Shown here: positions 18,241 to 27,535 of the stretch, one piece after another
How positions within the stretch are numbered: position 1 is the stretch's first letter
Layout: each line of letters begins with the position of its first letter
Assembly (NCBI RefSeq): GCF_003325455.1
Contig: NZ_CP025198.1
Span: 3,162,001-3,226,000 of the forward strand
DNA length: 64,000 nt
Direction of reading: 5' to 3'
Source: Acidipropionibacterium virtanenii
GTDB lineage: Bacteria > Actinomycetota > Actinomycetes > Propionibacteriales > Propionibacteriaceae
Notes under the pieces: model-generated
The model's input: the letters and a program-made list of their open reading frames with translations, nothing else
Database searches by the model: none
What the model was told of the DNA's origin: nothing
Program-made: the position numbers and the translations under genes

Positions 18241-19130
18241 GCGCCACAACCCAGAAATCAGGTCCGCGCAGACTCCGGCGCAAGGCCACCGAGGCATCGA
18301 CGCCGGCGAAGATCATCATGACGGCCTGCCTGGCCGTCGCGGCGATCTACTTCCTGTTCCCCGTGTACTGGCTCATCATCGCCGCGACCAAGGACACCGG
18401 CGATCTCTTCGGAAGCTCCGGTCTGAGACTCAGCAATCCCCACCCCGGACGCAACCTCCTCGCCGTCCTCCACTACGACGACGGGATCTTCCTCCGGTGG
18501 GCCGGGAACAGCCTGCTGTACTCAGGGGTCAGCGCAGTCATCGCCACCCTGCTCGCCATGGCGGGCGGCTACTGTCTCTCCAAATTCCAGTTCCGGGGGC
18601 GGACCGCACTGTTCAACGTCTTCCTGGCGGGCGTCATGATCCCGGGCACTGCGCTCGCACTGCCGCTCTTCCTGCTCATGAGCGGTGCCGGCCTCACCAA
18701 CACGATCTGGGCAGTCCTGCTGCCCTCCCTCGCCAGTCCGTTCGGCGTGTATCTGGCCCGCATCTACGCTGACGCCGCGGTGCCCGACAGCGTCCTCGAG
18801 GCCGCCCGAATCGACGGAGCCGGAGAGTTCCGGATCTTCTCCACCCTCGCCCTGCGGGTGATGACACCGGCCGCGGTCACCGTTCTGTTGTTCCAGTTCG
18901 TCGGCGTCTGGAACAACTACTTCCTGCCCTTGGTGATGCTGTCGGATCAGAAGCTCTATCCGATCACCCTGGGACTGGTCGGCTGGCAGAGCGTCTCCGA
19001 CAGGCACCCCGAGCTGTACCAGATGACCATCGGCGGCGCGCTCATCTCCGTCGTACCACTGATGATCGCGATCGTCGCCCTTCAGCGCTTCTGGAGAGGC
19101 GGGCTCACCCAGGGCAGCGTCAAGGGCTGA
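18237..19130 (+). CDS. Sugar ABC importer permease, MalG/UgpE type
   Basis: The 297-aa membrane protein is the second half of the importer channel. It has about six transmembrane helices and the EAA loop EAARIDGAGEFRIFSTLALRVMTPA. ATGA overlap with the preceding permease indicates coupled translation. The gene order binding protein, permease, permease, then intracellular carbohydrate proteins is typical of oligosaccharide loci. Confidence 0.92.
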   Translation: MSATTQKSGPRRLRRKATEASTPAKIIMTACLAVAAIYFLFPVYWLIIAATKDTGDLFGSSGLRLSNPHPGRNLLAVLHYDDGIFLRWAGNSLLYSGVSAVIATLLAMAGGYCLSKFQFRGRTALFNVFLAGVMIPGTALALPLFLLMSGAGLTNTIWAVLLPSLASPFGVYLARIYADAAVPDSVLEAARIDGAGEFRIFSTLALRVMTPAAVTVLLFQFVGVWNNYFLPLVMLSDQKLYPITLGLVGWQSVSDRHPELYQMTIGGALISVVPLMIAIVALQRFWRGGLTQGSVKG

Positions 19131-19201
19131 TTCCTGGTCCTCACACCGGCCTGGTCCCCCACTCCGGACTGCTCCATATCGACACCACGCAGAAAAGGAT
19201 C

Positions 19202-20467
19202 ATGATGCGAATCCCCTCGCACCTCCCCGAGGCCCTGACCGTCACACTCTGGGACTTCTCCTGGTACACCCGTACCTGTCCGGGCGAGCCCTTCCATGAC
19301 CTGGACCGGGCCTTCACCGAGGCCGTGGAGCGGGGTTACAACACAGTGCGCATCTGCGCCGCCCCCCTGCTGCTGTTCGGCGAGCACGACATCGCCTGCG
19401 ACGCCCTCGCGTTCGCCAACATGGGGGGGCGGGTCGGCCAGCGCACGCGATGGTACGACGCCCGGGGCGGTGCGGTGCTGGACCTGCGCGACCGTCTTCT
19501 GGAGCTGTTCGGCCTGGCCCGCGATCACGACATGTACGTGATCATCTCGTCGTGGGAGTACCAGCAGAGCCCGGCCTTCCTGGCCGAGCGGTCCTGGTGG
19601 GACATGCTGAGCGGCATCCCCGCCCAGCAGCGCCACCTGGCCCTGGCGAAGGCCGAGTCGGCGATGGTGTCCTGGCTCGACTCCCACGGGTTGAAGGACC
19701 GGATCGCCTACGTCGAGCTGCACAACGAGGTGGACCTGAGCCACCTGGCCGACGTCGCAGCCCCCGGCCAGGACGTCTGCTGGGCCCAGCACGACCTCAT
19801 CGGGTCGGCCCTCGACGTGCTCCAGAACGACCACCCGGATGTGCTGTCTACCGTGTGCTACGGCCAGCCGCCGTTTCTGGACATGGCCGCGATCCCGCGC
19901 AACGCGCAGGTGCTGCACGCTCACATCTACGTGTACGGGGTGCTGGGGGCCATCGACGAATGGGCCGGGACCCGCGACATCTCGGACGCCTTCCCGAGCC
20001 CGGAACTGAGGTCGCTCCTCCGCGACGACGCGCCCGAGCTGTCCGAGTGGCCCGCCGCGATCGAGCCGTGGCGCCTGGAGGCCACCGGTATCGGCGCCAA
20101 CATGTTCTACGCCCACGACTGGATCGACACCGTGGCCTGGGACGCATGGCTCTATGAGCACTATCAGGAGCATGTGCGCTCGATGCGCGACCGGATCCGG
20201 ATGCGCCTGCAGGCCTTCGCCACCGAGGCGGCCCACCGGGACGTGCCCGCCGCGGTCGGCGAGGGATGGATCGGCTACACGCCGCTGGAGGCCGAGTTCG
20301 AGGACGGGCCGGCCGGCCAGGTGCTGGCCGGCCGCGCCGTCGAGCTGTGCCGGAGCCTCGGCTTCTGGGCCACCCTCCCCGGCTCCAACTCAGCGCCCCA
20401 GCACCCCTCCGGCTGGCGCAACGTCGAGTTCCAGAAGACCCTCAACGCCCGCTTCATGTCCCGCTGA
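19202..20467 (+). CDS. Cellulase-like TIM-barrel protein
   Basis: The 421-aa protein lacks a signal peptide and is probably cytoplasmic. It resembles the cellulase-like branch of clan GH-A: VTLWDFSWYTRT at the start, YNTVRICAAP, VIISSWEYQQ, and a candidate acid/base pair in YVELHNEVDLSH (Asn-Glu). AAVGEGWIGYTPLE near residue 355 may carry the nucleophile. It probably cleaves an imported oligosaccharide. AAAAGGA lies before the ATG at 19202; a second ATG follows at once. It sits 71 bp after the permease, in the same direction. Substrate specificity is not known. Confidence 0.72.
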   Translation: MMRIPSHLPEALTVTLWDFSWYTRTCPGEPFHDLDRAFTEAVERGYNTVRICAAPLLLFGEHDIACDALAFANMGGRVGQRTRWYDARGGAVLDLRDRLLELFGLARDHDMYVIISSWEYQQSPAFLAERSWWDMLSGIPAQQRHLALAKAESAMVSWLDSHGLKDRIAYVELHNEVDLSHLADVAAPGQDVCWAQHDLIGSALDVLQNDHPDVLSTVCYGQPPFLDMAAIPRNAQVLHAHIYVYGVLGAIDEWAGTRDISDAFPSPELRSLLRDDAPELSEWPAAIEPWRLEATGIGANMFYAHDWIDTVAWDAWLYEHYQEHVRSMRDRIRMRLQAFATEAAHRDVPAAVGEGWIGYTPLEAEFEDGPAGQVLAGRAVELCRSLGFWATLPGSNSAPQHPSGWRNVEFQKTLNARFMSR

Positions 20468-20501
20468 ATCCCTGCCAGACACTCCCTCAAGGACACACCT
20501 G

Positions 20502-23500
20502 ATGAATTCCAGGATCTCCCTTCCTGAAGCCCCCCGCGACGCCTGGGTGAATGGCGTGGCCGTATGGTCGGCCCCCCTGGCCATCGACACCTACGACCCA
20601 GTCGATCCCGGTCCCTACCCCGAATTCCTCGACAACCGGGTCTACCAAGGATCCTCCGGCCGGGTGTACCCGCTGCCCTTCCACGAGCGCATCTCCCGGC
20701 AGAAGAGGCCGAAGCAGTGGCAGGCCATCCACATGGAGAACGCCTGGCTTCGCCTCGTGATTCTTCCGGAGCTCGGCGGGCGCCTCCACATCGCCTACGA
20801 CAAGTCCGCCGATTACGACCTGTTCTACCGGAACAACGTCATCAAGCCCGCCCTCGTGGGGCTGGCCGGCCCTTGGATCTCCGGGGGCATCGAGTTCAAC
20901 TGGCCCCAGCACCACCGCCCGGCCACCTACCTTCCCACCGACACCTCCATCGAACGTGCCCCGGACGGAACCGCGACCGTATGGTGCTCGGATCACGATC
21001 CGTTCGCGCGGATGAAAGGCATGCACGGCATCCGGCTGACCCCCGACAGCTCCCGGATCGAGGTGGAGGCCCATCTCTACAACCGAAGTGAAGTACCCCA
21101 GACCTTCCTGTGGTGGGCCAACGTCGCGGCCGCGGTGAACGACGACTACCAGTCGTTCTTCCCCGGTGACGTCACCAGCGTCGCCGATCACGCGAAGCGT
21201 GCTGTCGTGTCATTCCCGAAGCCGGACGCGCCCTATTACGGCATCGACTACTCAACCCGGGCCACGGTTGAGCGGCCCGATGGCGACCGGATCGACTGGT
21301 ACCGCAACATTCCGGTACCGACGTCGTACATGGCGCTGGGCAGCTCTCAGGATTTCTTCGGCGGCTACGACCACGACAGGGATGCCGGATTCGTCCACGT
21401 CGCCGCCCATGAGTTCTCCCCGGGCAAGAAGCAGTGGACCTGGGGAAACGCCCCGTTCGGATGGGCCTGGGACCGTCAGCTCACCGATGATGACGGTCCT
21501 TACGTCGAGTTAATGGCCGGCATGTACACGGACAACCAGCCAGACTTCGCGATCCTCGCCCCCGGCGAGAGCAAGAGGTTCATCGAGACGTGGTACCCGA
21601 TCCACCGCACGGGTCCCGTCCAGTTCGCCGACCGGCATGTCGCGGTGAGCGCACGTGCCGAGGGCGACGAGGTGAGTATCCGGGTCTGTGCCGCGGACGC
21701 CCTCCCGGACGGGCAGGTCGTCGTTAAAGGGACCGACGGTGCCGCCCTCGCCAACCAGCATCTCGGCCTGGCTCCGGGTGACACATGGGAGTCGCTGATG
21801 CCTGGTGGAGCGCAGGTCGACGAGTTGACCGTCGAGGTGCGCTCCGGTGGCCGGGTCCTCGCGCACGTGCGGCTGGCCGGCCCGGAGCATCCGGATCATG
21901 TGATACCGGCTCGGAGGGCCGTCGCTCCTCCGGCCCCTGAGGAGGTGACGAGCATCGATGAGCTGATCCACATCGGCTGGTACCTGGACCAGTACCGGCA
22001 CGCCACACGATCGAGCGTCCCGTATTTCCAGGAGGCGCTGGACCGCGACCCCGACGAGACGCGCGCACTCACAGCACTGGGCGCCAAAGCCTACGACCGG
22101 GCCGACTACTCTTCGGCAATCGCTCTCCTTCGGCGAAGTGCCGATCTCGCCACACGGTGGACCTCGACCCCGGTCTCGGGCGAGACTCATTACCGGCTCG
22201 GCCTGGCACTGGCCCGCGACGACCGCGACCCCGAAGCCGCCACCGATTTCGCACTGTCCGCCTGGGATGCGCGATACTCGGTCTCAGGACGATTCGCCTT
22301 GGCCCAGCTCCGTTGCCGCCAAGGAGCACTCGACGTCGCGGAGACGCTGCTGCGGGAGGCGCTGCAGATCGATGCGCATCACCTGCAGAGCCTGGATCTG
22401 CTGGCCCTGGTGCTGGCCGCTCAGGACCGAACGGCTGAGAGCCGGGCGACGATCACGGCCGCTCTGGAGGTCGACGGGCTCGACGCCTGGGCGCGCGATC
22501 TGAACGGCGACGCGGCGACCGCCGATGCCACCGTGATGCTGGATGTGGCCCTCGAGTACGCGAACGCTGGATTCGCCGACCGTGCCGCCAAGGCCCTCGA
22601 GGCGGTTGTCGATCTCGCCCCCCGGCAGCCGTCGGGACAGGTGAACGTGGGACCGATCGCCTGCCTTCATCTGGCGACCCTCCGGCTGAGCGACGGAGAC
22701 CGGGGTGGCGCGGCCGAGGCGGTCCACCGGGCGAACGGTCTGGACATCACGTCCGCCCACCCCTCCAGACTCGACGACGAGCGCGCGCTGCGGATCGTCG
22801 CGGCGCAATTCCCCACCGACCCGCTGTCGGTGAGCCTGCAGGGCCACTGGCTGTACGCCCACGGGCGCCATGAGGACGCCATCGCGAGCTGGGAGGGGGG
22901 GATCGCGCGGGGGGCCGGTGCGGGACTCGCGGCCGTGCTCCACCGCAATCTCGGCATCGCGTCCTACAACGTCGTCCAAGACGTGGAGCGGGCGACGCTC
23001 CACTATGACAGGGCGATCGCGCTCGCACCGCAGGATGCGAAGCTCAGGTTCGAGGCCGACCTGCTGGCGGCCCGGGCAGGGGCCGGTTCTGAGACGAGGC
23101 TGGCGTCTCTCGAGGCGGTTCCGCAGCTGGTGGCGGCCCGGGACGATCTGGCTGTCGCTTTCGCCCACCTGCTCCTGGACGTGGGCCGGACCCGGGAGGC
23201 GCGCGAGTTCCTGTCCGGTCGCGCGTTCCAGCCCTGGGAGGGCGGCGAGGGCCAGGTCCTGGCGGCATGGGACCGGGCCAACACAGCGTTGGCCCGCGAA
23301 CTCCTCGCCGCCGGGCGGGCCGCAGGGGCCGTCTCGGTGATGGATTCGTCGATCAATCCGCCACATTCCCTGGGTGAGGGCCGCCACGAGCTGGCCAATA
23401 TCGCCGAGATCAACCTGACACTGGGCGACGCCCTCGCCGCGGCCGGGGACCGGGATGGGGCGTCATCCCGGTGGCAGGCCGCTGCCTCCTCGACCCGCGA

Positions 23501-23774
23501 TTTCGTGAATATGGCCGAGAAGCCGTTCAGCGTCAGCTCCATCAATGCGGCGTACGCGCTTGTGCGGCTGGGGCGCGAGCAGGAGGCCGACGCACTGGCC
23601 GGTGACATGGAGGCGTGGCTCGCCACCTATGAGACGGCCGATGTCCAGGTCGACTTCTTCGCCACCAGCCTGCCCGAGCTACTGGTCTTCCACGAGCCGC
23701 CCTCGGCGGCCAGGGACCGGGAAGCCGCTGCCATCCGGTCCCAGCTGGAGAGGTGGCACGCAGCACGGTCCTGA
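20502..23774 (+). CDS. DUF5107 and TPR-repeat protein
   Basis: The 1090-aa cytoplasmic protein has an N-terminal DUF5107 domain (about residues 1-340; ENAWLRLVILPELGGRLHI, GGIEFNWPQHHRP), thought to be a galactose-mutarotase-like beta-sandwich, and a long tail of TPR-like helical repeats (about 480-1090; SVPYFQEALDRDPDETRALTALG is one). The family occurs in carbohydrate loci, but its biochemical role is not established. AAGGA lies 8 nt before ATG 20502; the open frame extends upstream over the preceding gene in another phase and is ignored. It is the last gene of the importer cluster, 34 bp after the cellulase-like gene. Confidence 0.82.
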   Translation: MNSRISLPEAPRDAWVNGVAVWSAPLAIDTYDPVDPGPYPEFLDNRVYQGSSGRVYPLPFHERISRQKRPKQWQAIHMENAWLRLVILPELGGRLHIAYDKSADYDLFYRNNVIKPALVGLAGPWISGGIEFNWPQHHRPATYLPTDTSIERAPDGTATVWCSDHDPFARMKGMHGIRLTPDSSRIEVEAHLYNRSEVPQTFLWWANVAAAVNDDYQSFFPGDVTSVADHAKRAVVSFPKPDAPYYGIDYSTRATVERPDGDRIDWYRNIPVPTSYMALGSSQDFFGGYDHDRDAGFVHVAAHEFSPGKKQWTWGNAPFGWAWDRQLTDDDGPYVELMAGMYTDNQPDFAILAPGESKRFIETWYPIHRTGPVQFADRHVAVSARAEGDEVSIRVCAADALPDGQVVVKGTDGAALANQHLGLAPGDTWESLMPGGAQVDELTVEVRSGGRVLAHVRLAGPEHPDHVIPARRAVAPPAPEEVTSIDELIHIGWYLDQYRHATRSSVPYFQEALDRDPDETRALTALGAKAYDRADYSSAIALLRRSADLATRWTSTPVSGETHYRLGLALARDDRDPEAATDFALSAWDARYSVSGRFALAQLRCRQGALDVAETLLREALQIDAHHLQSLDLLALVLAAQDRTAESRATITAALEVDGLDAWARDLNGDAATADATVMLDVALEYANAGFADRAAKALEAVVDLAPRQPSGQVNVGPIACLHLATLRLSDGDRGGAAEAVHRANGLDITSAHPSRLDDERALRIVAAQFPTDPLSVSLQGHWLYAHGRHEDAIASWEGGIARGAGAGLAAVLHRNLGIASYNVVQDVERATLHYDRAIALAPQDAKLRFEADLLAARAGAGSETRLASLEAVPQLVAARDDLAVAFAHLLLDVGRTREAREFLSGRAFQPWEGGEGQVLAAWDRANTALARELLAAGRAAGAVSVMDSSINPPHSLGEGRHELANIAEINLTLGDALAAAGDRDGASSRWQAAASSTRDFVNMAEKPFSVSSINAAYALVRLGREQEADALAGDMEAWLATYETADVQVDFFATSLPELLVFHEPPSAARDREAAAIRSQLERWHAARS

Positions 23775-23807
23775 TTCTCCCCTTGCCCCGTCCGGCATTT
23801 TTTCTCT

Positions 23808-23854
23808 CCAGAACCCGGATCCCGACGCCAGAGTCGGTGATCCCGGGCTTCTGG
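23808..23854. terminator. Hairpin between convergent genes
   Basis: CCAGAACCCGGATC (from 23808) pairs, with small bulges, with GATCCCGGGCTTCTGG (23839-23854), and an inner CGAC/GTCG stem extends it. It lies between the convergent DUF5107-TPR and MocR genes. A T-run (cattttttct) precedes rather than follows it on the + strand, so it is at best an atypical bidirectional terminator. Confidence 0.4.
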
Positions 23855-23869
23855 GGAGCGAAAATGTCG

Positions 23870-25234
23870 TCAGATCCGCCCCAGCGCCTCCGCCAGCATC
23901 TGAGGATCGTGCCACAGGGGCAGTCTCAGCATCGTCCGCTGGCCGTCCTGGGGCGAGAAACTGGGGCCCGGCGCCAGCCTCACCTTCGCCCGTTTCGCCG
24001 GCTCGGCCAGGGCCAGGACGTCTCCACCGGTGTCGATCCACAGCCCGGTGCCGCCCCGGATCGGCTCCCACCGCCACCCCGGGAAGATCTCCCTGACCAC
24101 CTCCTGGGTGCTACCGAGCCGTGACGCCAGCATCTGCCGCCGCTCCCGGCGCGCCTCCACAGCATGCCGCAGGAGCTGGGTCGCCAGCAGCTGGCTCATC
24201 ACCGAGGTCGCCAGATCCTGAGCCTTGCGCAGTTCCAGGATCTGGCGAATCCGGCTCGCCCCGGCCCTCGCCCAACCGACCCTCAACCCACCCCAGAACA
24301 GTTTCGACAGAGATCCGATCATCACCAGGAGATCATCGCCGACGTGCCCGGCCAGCGTCCGCGCGACGCCCGGGCCTCTTGTCAGGTCGTAGGAGCAGCA
24401 GTCCTCGATCACGGCTGTCCCGGCCCCGTTCACCAGCTCCCCCACCTCGGCCCGAGTGCCGCGGGGCATCGTCGTCCCCGTCGGATTGTGGATGCCGGTC
24501 TGGCAGTACAGCACGGCAGGTCTGCGGACAAGAGCGTGGCCGAGCAGGTCGACGTCGATCCCCTCGCTCCTGAGCGGCACTCCCTGGACCCGGGCCCCGA
24601 GAGTGCGCAGTGCCTCCAACCCGCCGCGATAGGTCGGGTCCTCGACGATGGCCAGGTCCCCCGGCGAGACCAGGGTGCGCATCGCCAGGTAGGTGGCCTG
24701 CTGGGCGCCGCTGGTGATGAGGATCTGCTGGGGAACGGTGGGGATGCCGTCGCGGGTCAACCGGTCGGCGATCGCCTGGCGCAGCACCGGCAGCCCGGCA
24801 GGGAAGTAGCCGTCGGTCTCCAGGTAGTCGTCCAGTCCCGAGACGCCGGTGGCGAGTTCCCGTCTGGCCACCTCGGAGGCGGGCAGTGCCCCGGTCGAGA
24901 GGTCGATGACGCCGGGGGCCGAATGGGTGAAGGAGAACAGTCGCCCGTTGGTCGCGACCGCCGCCCGCCCCGATCGCACTCGCGTCCCCGATCCGACCGT
25001 CGACGCCAGGTAGCCGCGGGCCTCGAGCTCCGCGAACGCCGAGGCCACCGTGCTGCGTGAGACGCCCAGCGCCTTCGCGCAGTCGCGCTGGGCGGGCAGC
25101 ACACTGCCCGCCGGGGCGAAACCGGCGTCGATGAGTTCCAGCAGCCCCGCAGCCAGCGCATCGGGCAGCAGCCTTCCGGGCCGGGCCCAGTCGCCGAGCA
25201 TCCGGCTGAGCTCGGCGGCATCCATCTTCGGCAT
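23870..25234 (-). CDS. MocR-family regulator (GntR HTH + aminotransferase fold)
   Basis: The 454-aa protein fuses a GntR-type winged helix (residues about 15-75; KALGVSRSTVASAFAELEARGYL) to a PLP-dependent class I aminotransferase domain. The PLP lysine is in GSLSKLFWGGLRVGW, with CQTGIHNPTG upstream. MocR proteins usually sense PLP or an amino-group metabolite and regulate a divergent gene. Here that gene encodes the Tm-1-like protein at 25344. ATG 25234 is preferred over a TTG at 25261. Repeats in the intergenic region may be its operator. Confidence 0.87.
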   Translation of the reverse strand: MPKMDAAELSRMLGDWARPGRLLPDALAAGLLELIDAGFAPAGSVLPAQRDCAKALGVSRSTVASAFAELEARGYLASTVGSGTRVRSGRAAVATNGRLFSFTHSAPGVIDLSTGALPASEVARRELATGVSGLDDYLETDGYFPAGLPVLRQAIADRLTRDGIPTVPQQILITSGAQQATYLAMRTLVSPGDLAIVEDPTYRGGLEALRTLGARVQGVPLRSEGIDVDLLGHALVRRPAVLYCQTGIHNPTGTTMPRGTRAEVGELVNGAGTAVIEDCCSYDLTRGPGVARTLAGHVGDDLLVMIGSLSKLFWGGLRVGWARAGASRIRQILELRKAQDLATSVMSQLLATQLLRHAVEARRERRQMLASRLGSTQEVVREIFPGWRWEPIRGGTGLWIDTGGDVLALAEPAKRAKVRLAPGPSFSPQDGQRTMLRLPLWHDPQMLAEALGRI

Positions 25235-25256
25235 GACCCGAGTATCGCCGAGATGA

Positions 25257-25310
25257 GCCAATCAGGCCACTTCTCCCTAATTGGCCCGGTCTGTGCGAGG
25301 GCCCACTTCT
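25257..25310. promoter_or_regulatory. Candidate MocR operator in divergent intergenic region
   Basis: GCCAAT (25257-25262) and ATTGGC (25280-25285) form an inverted pair, and CCACTTCT occurs twice in direct orientation (25267-25274, 25303-25310), 36 bp apart. MocR regulators are known to bind spaced direct and inverted repeats. The site lies between the regulator and the Tm-1-like gene. Confidence 0.45.
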
Positions 25311-25343
25311 ACCGTCGGGGTGAACGACCACGAAGGAGTGCGC

Positions 25344-26567
25344 ATGACCACTGTTGCCCTGATGGGAACTCTCGACACGAAGGGGGATGAATTCAGCTGG
25401 CTGCGCGACCGGCTCACCGGCGACGGGATCGACGTCGTCCTCATCGACGTGGGCTCCTTCTCGGACAGCCCCTTGGCCGACGTCACCTCAGACCAGGTGA
25501 TCGCCGCCGCCGGGGCCGACGCGGCGCAGCTGAGGGCACGGCGCGACCGCGGCGAGATGATGGGGGTGATGGGGCGCGGTGCAGCAGCCGTCGTCGCAGA
25601 CCTCGCCAGCTCCGGCAGAATCCACGGATTCCTGTCCATCGGCGGCTCCGGCGGCTCCTCGGTCGCCGCACCCGCCATGCAGGCCGTGCCGGTAGGATTC
25701 CCGAAACTGCTCGTCTCCACCATGGCGTCGGGGGATGTGCAGCCCTACGTCGGCGAGTCCGACGTCGCGATCATGTACTCGGTGGTCGACGTCGCCGGCA
25801 TCAACTCGATCTCCACCATGGTGCTCGGCAACGCCTGCGCGGCGATCACGGGCATGGCTAGGGCCTACGAGGCGCGACCGGCCGCCCCCGAGCAGGACCA
25901 CAACCCCCCGGTCGGGGTGACGATGTTCGGTCTCACGACGCCGGCGGCCGACGAGGCGCGCAGGACGCTCACCGACCTGGGCTACGAGGTGCTGGTCTTC
26001 CACGCCACCGGCGCCGGTGGGAGGGCGATGGAGAAACTGGTGGACTCCGACCTGCTCGCCGGGGTGTGCGATCTCACCACCACCGAGCTGGCCGACGACC
26101 TGGTCGGCGGGGTGCTGACCGCCGGGCCGCACCGGATGGAGGCCGCCGGGGCACGCGGCCTCCCGCAGGTGGTCAGCGTCGGCGCCCTGGACATGGTGAA
26201 CTTCGGGCCGCGCGAGACCGTCCCGCCGAAGTTCGACGACCGGAACCTGTACGTCCACAACCCCACCGTCACCCTGATGCGCACCAGCCCCGAGGAGATG
26301 GTCGAGCTCGGGCGCCGGATCGCCAGGAAGCTGCGCGACGCCGCCGGGCCGGCGCAGTTGTTCCTGCCGCTGCGCGGGGTGAGCGGGATCGACGTCGACG
26401 GCCAGCCCTTCCGCGACGCCGAGGCCGACGAGGCCCTGTTCGCCGCGCTGCGGGAGGGGCTGTCCGGCAGCCATGTCGGCCTCAACGAACTCGACCTGGC
26501 CGTCAACGATCCCGGTTTCGGCCGAGCGATGGCCGAGGCGCTTCACCGCCAGATCACCAACCGCTGA
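25344..26567 (+). CDS. Tm-1-like ATP-binding protein (UPF0261)
   Basis: The 407-aa protein matches the UPF0261/Tm-1 N-terminal family: [21 protein letters not shown] opens it, followed by [11 protein letters not shown] and [16 protein letters not shown]. In tomato Tm-1 the homologous domain binds ATP and a viral replicase; bacterial function is unknown. AAGGAG precedes ATG 25344. It is followed 41 bp later by a PEP-hydrolase-like gene, and the two families are fused in plant Tm-1. MocR control is inferred from divergence. Confidence 0.85.
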   Translation: MTTVALMGTLDTKGDEFSWLRDRLTGDGIDVVLIDVGSFSDSPLADVTSDQVIAAAGADAAQLRARRDRGEMMGVMGRGAAAVVADLASSGRIHGFLSIGGSGGSSVAAPAMQAVPVGFPKLLVSTMASGDVQPYVGESDVAIMYSVVDVAGINSISTMVLGNACAAITGMARAYEARPAAPEQDHNPPVGVTMFGLTTPAADEARRTLTDLGYEVLVFHATGAGGRAMEKLVDSDLLAGVCDLTTTELADDLVGGVLTAGPHRMEAAGARGLPQVVSVGALDMVNFGPRETVPPKFDDRNLYVHNPTVTLMRTSPEEMVELGRRIARKLRDAAGPAQLFLPLRGVSGIDVDGQPFRDAEADEALFAALREGLSGSHVGLNELDLAVNDPGFGRAMAEALHRQITNR

Positions 26568-26608
26568 CTTTCGCAATTCTGATTTCCGCAATGACAAGGA
26601 GAGATGCA

Positions 26609-27439
26609 ATGTCACGTCAAGAGATTCTCGACAGGTTCCGCGCCCAGGTGGCCGCTGGGACGCCGATCGTCGGCGGTGGCGCCGGCACCGGCATCACCGC
26701 GAAATCGGCGGAGGCCGGGGGCATCGACCTGCTGGTGATCTACAACTCGGGCCGGTTCCGGATGGCCGGGCGCGGGTCCCTGTCGGGCCTGCTGGCCTAC
26801 GGCGACGCCAACGAGATCGTCATGGACATGGCGCGCGAAGTGCTGCCGGTCGTCAAGCACACGCCTGTGCTGGCCGGCGTCAACGGCACCGACCCGTTCC
26901 GGTCGATGCCGCGGTTCCTCCAGCAGGTCAAGGACGCCGGCTTCGCCGGGGTGCAGAACTTCCCGACGGTCGGCCTGATCGACGGCACCTTCCGGGCCAA
27001 CCTGGAGGAGACCGGGATGGGCTACGGGCTGGAGGTCGACATGATCAGGGCCGCCCGGGAGCTGGACCTGGTCACCTCGCCGTACGTCTTCGACACCGAC
27101 CAGGCCAAGGACATGGCACGGGCCGGAGCCGACATCCTGGTGCCGCACATGGGCCTGACGACATCGGGCACCATCGGCGCGAAGACTGCGCTGACCATCG
27201 AGGAGGCCGCGGTCAAGGTGCAGGAGCTGGCCGACGCCGCCAAGTCGGTGAACCCGGACATCCTGTGCCTCTGTCACGGCGGGCCGATCGCCAACCCGGA
27301 GGACGCCCAGTACGTGCTCGACCACACCGAGGGGATCGTCGGCTTCTACGGCGCCTCCTCGATCGAGCGGTTCCCCGCCGAGACCGGCATCAGGAAGCAG
27401 ACCGAGGACTTCAAGGCCATCACCTTCCGGAAGGACTGA
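26609..27439 (+). CDS. PEP-hydrolase-like TIM-barrel protein
   Basis: The 276-aa protein belongs to the phosphoenolpyruvate-hydrolase-like TIM-barrel family (C-terminal half of Tm-1): [27 protein letters not shown], then [15 protein letters not shown] and [15 protein letters not shown]. It is related to the isocitrate lyase/PEP mutase superfamily; the real substrate is uncertain. AAGGAGAG precedes ATG 26609; the longer open frame upstream only reads over the Tm-1-like gene. It probably forms a functional pair with the upstream protein. Confidence 0.85.
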   Translation: MSRQEILDRFRAQVAAGTPIVGGGAGTGITAKSAEAGGIDLLVIYNSGRFRMAGRGSLSGLLAYGDANEIVMDMAREVLPVVKHTPVLAGVNGTDPFRSMPRFLQQVKDAGFAGVQNFPTVGLIDGTFRANLEETGMGYGLEVDMIRAARELDLVTSPYVFDTDQAKDMARAGADILVPHMGLTTSGTIGAKTALTIEEAAVKVQELADAAKSVNPDILCLCHGGPIANPEDAQYVLDHTEGIVGFYGASSIERFPAETGIRKQTEDFKAITFRKD

Positions 27440-27443
27440 CCCT

Positions 27444-27502
27444 CGTCCAGATGCCTAACAGGCCTACGTCCAGATGCCTGATGGATCTCCGTCGAGATGC
27501 CT
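27444..27502. repeat. Three phased 13-bp direct repeats
   Basis: CGTCCAGATGCCT occurs at 27444-27456 and 27467-27479, and CGTCGAGATGCCT at 27490-27502, with an exact 23-bp period, immediately before the DUF4143 ATPase gene. The spacing puts repeats roughly on one helix face every two turns. They look like an operator array rather than an origin, as no replication protein is near. Confidence 0.72.
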
Positions 27503-27535
27503 GATTCGAATGCCCTGCGGTGCTAGGTTCCCATC

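Noticed and set aside
27444-27502. CRISPR array or replication origin
   Set aside because: Only three 13-bp copies with 10-bp gaps, no cas or rep gene; an operator array fits better.
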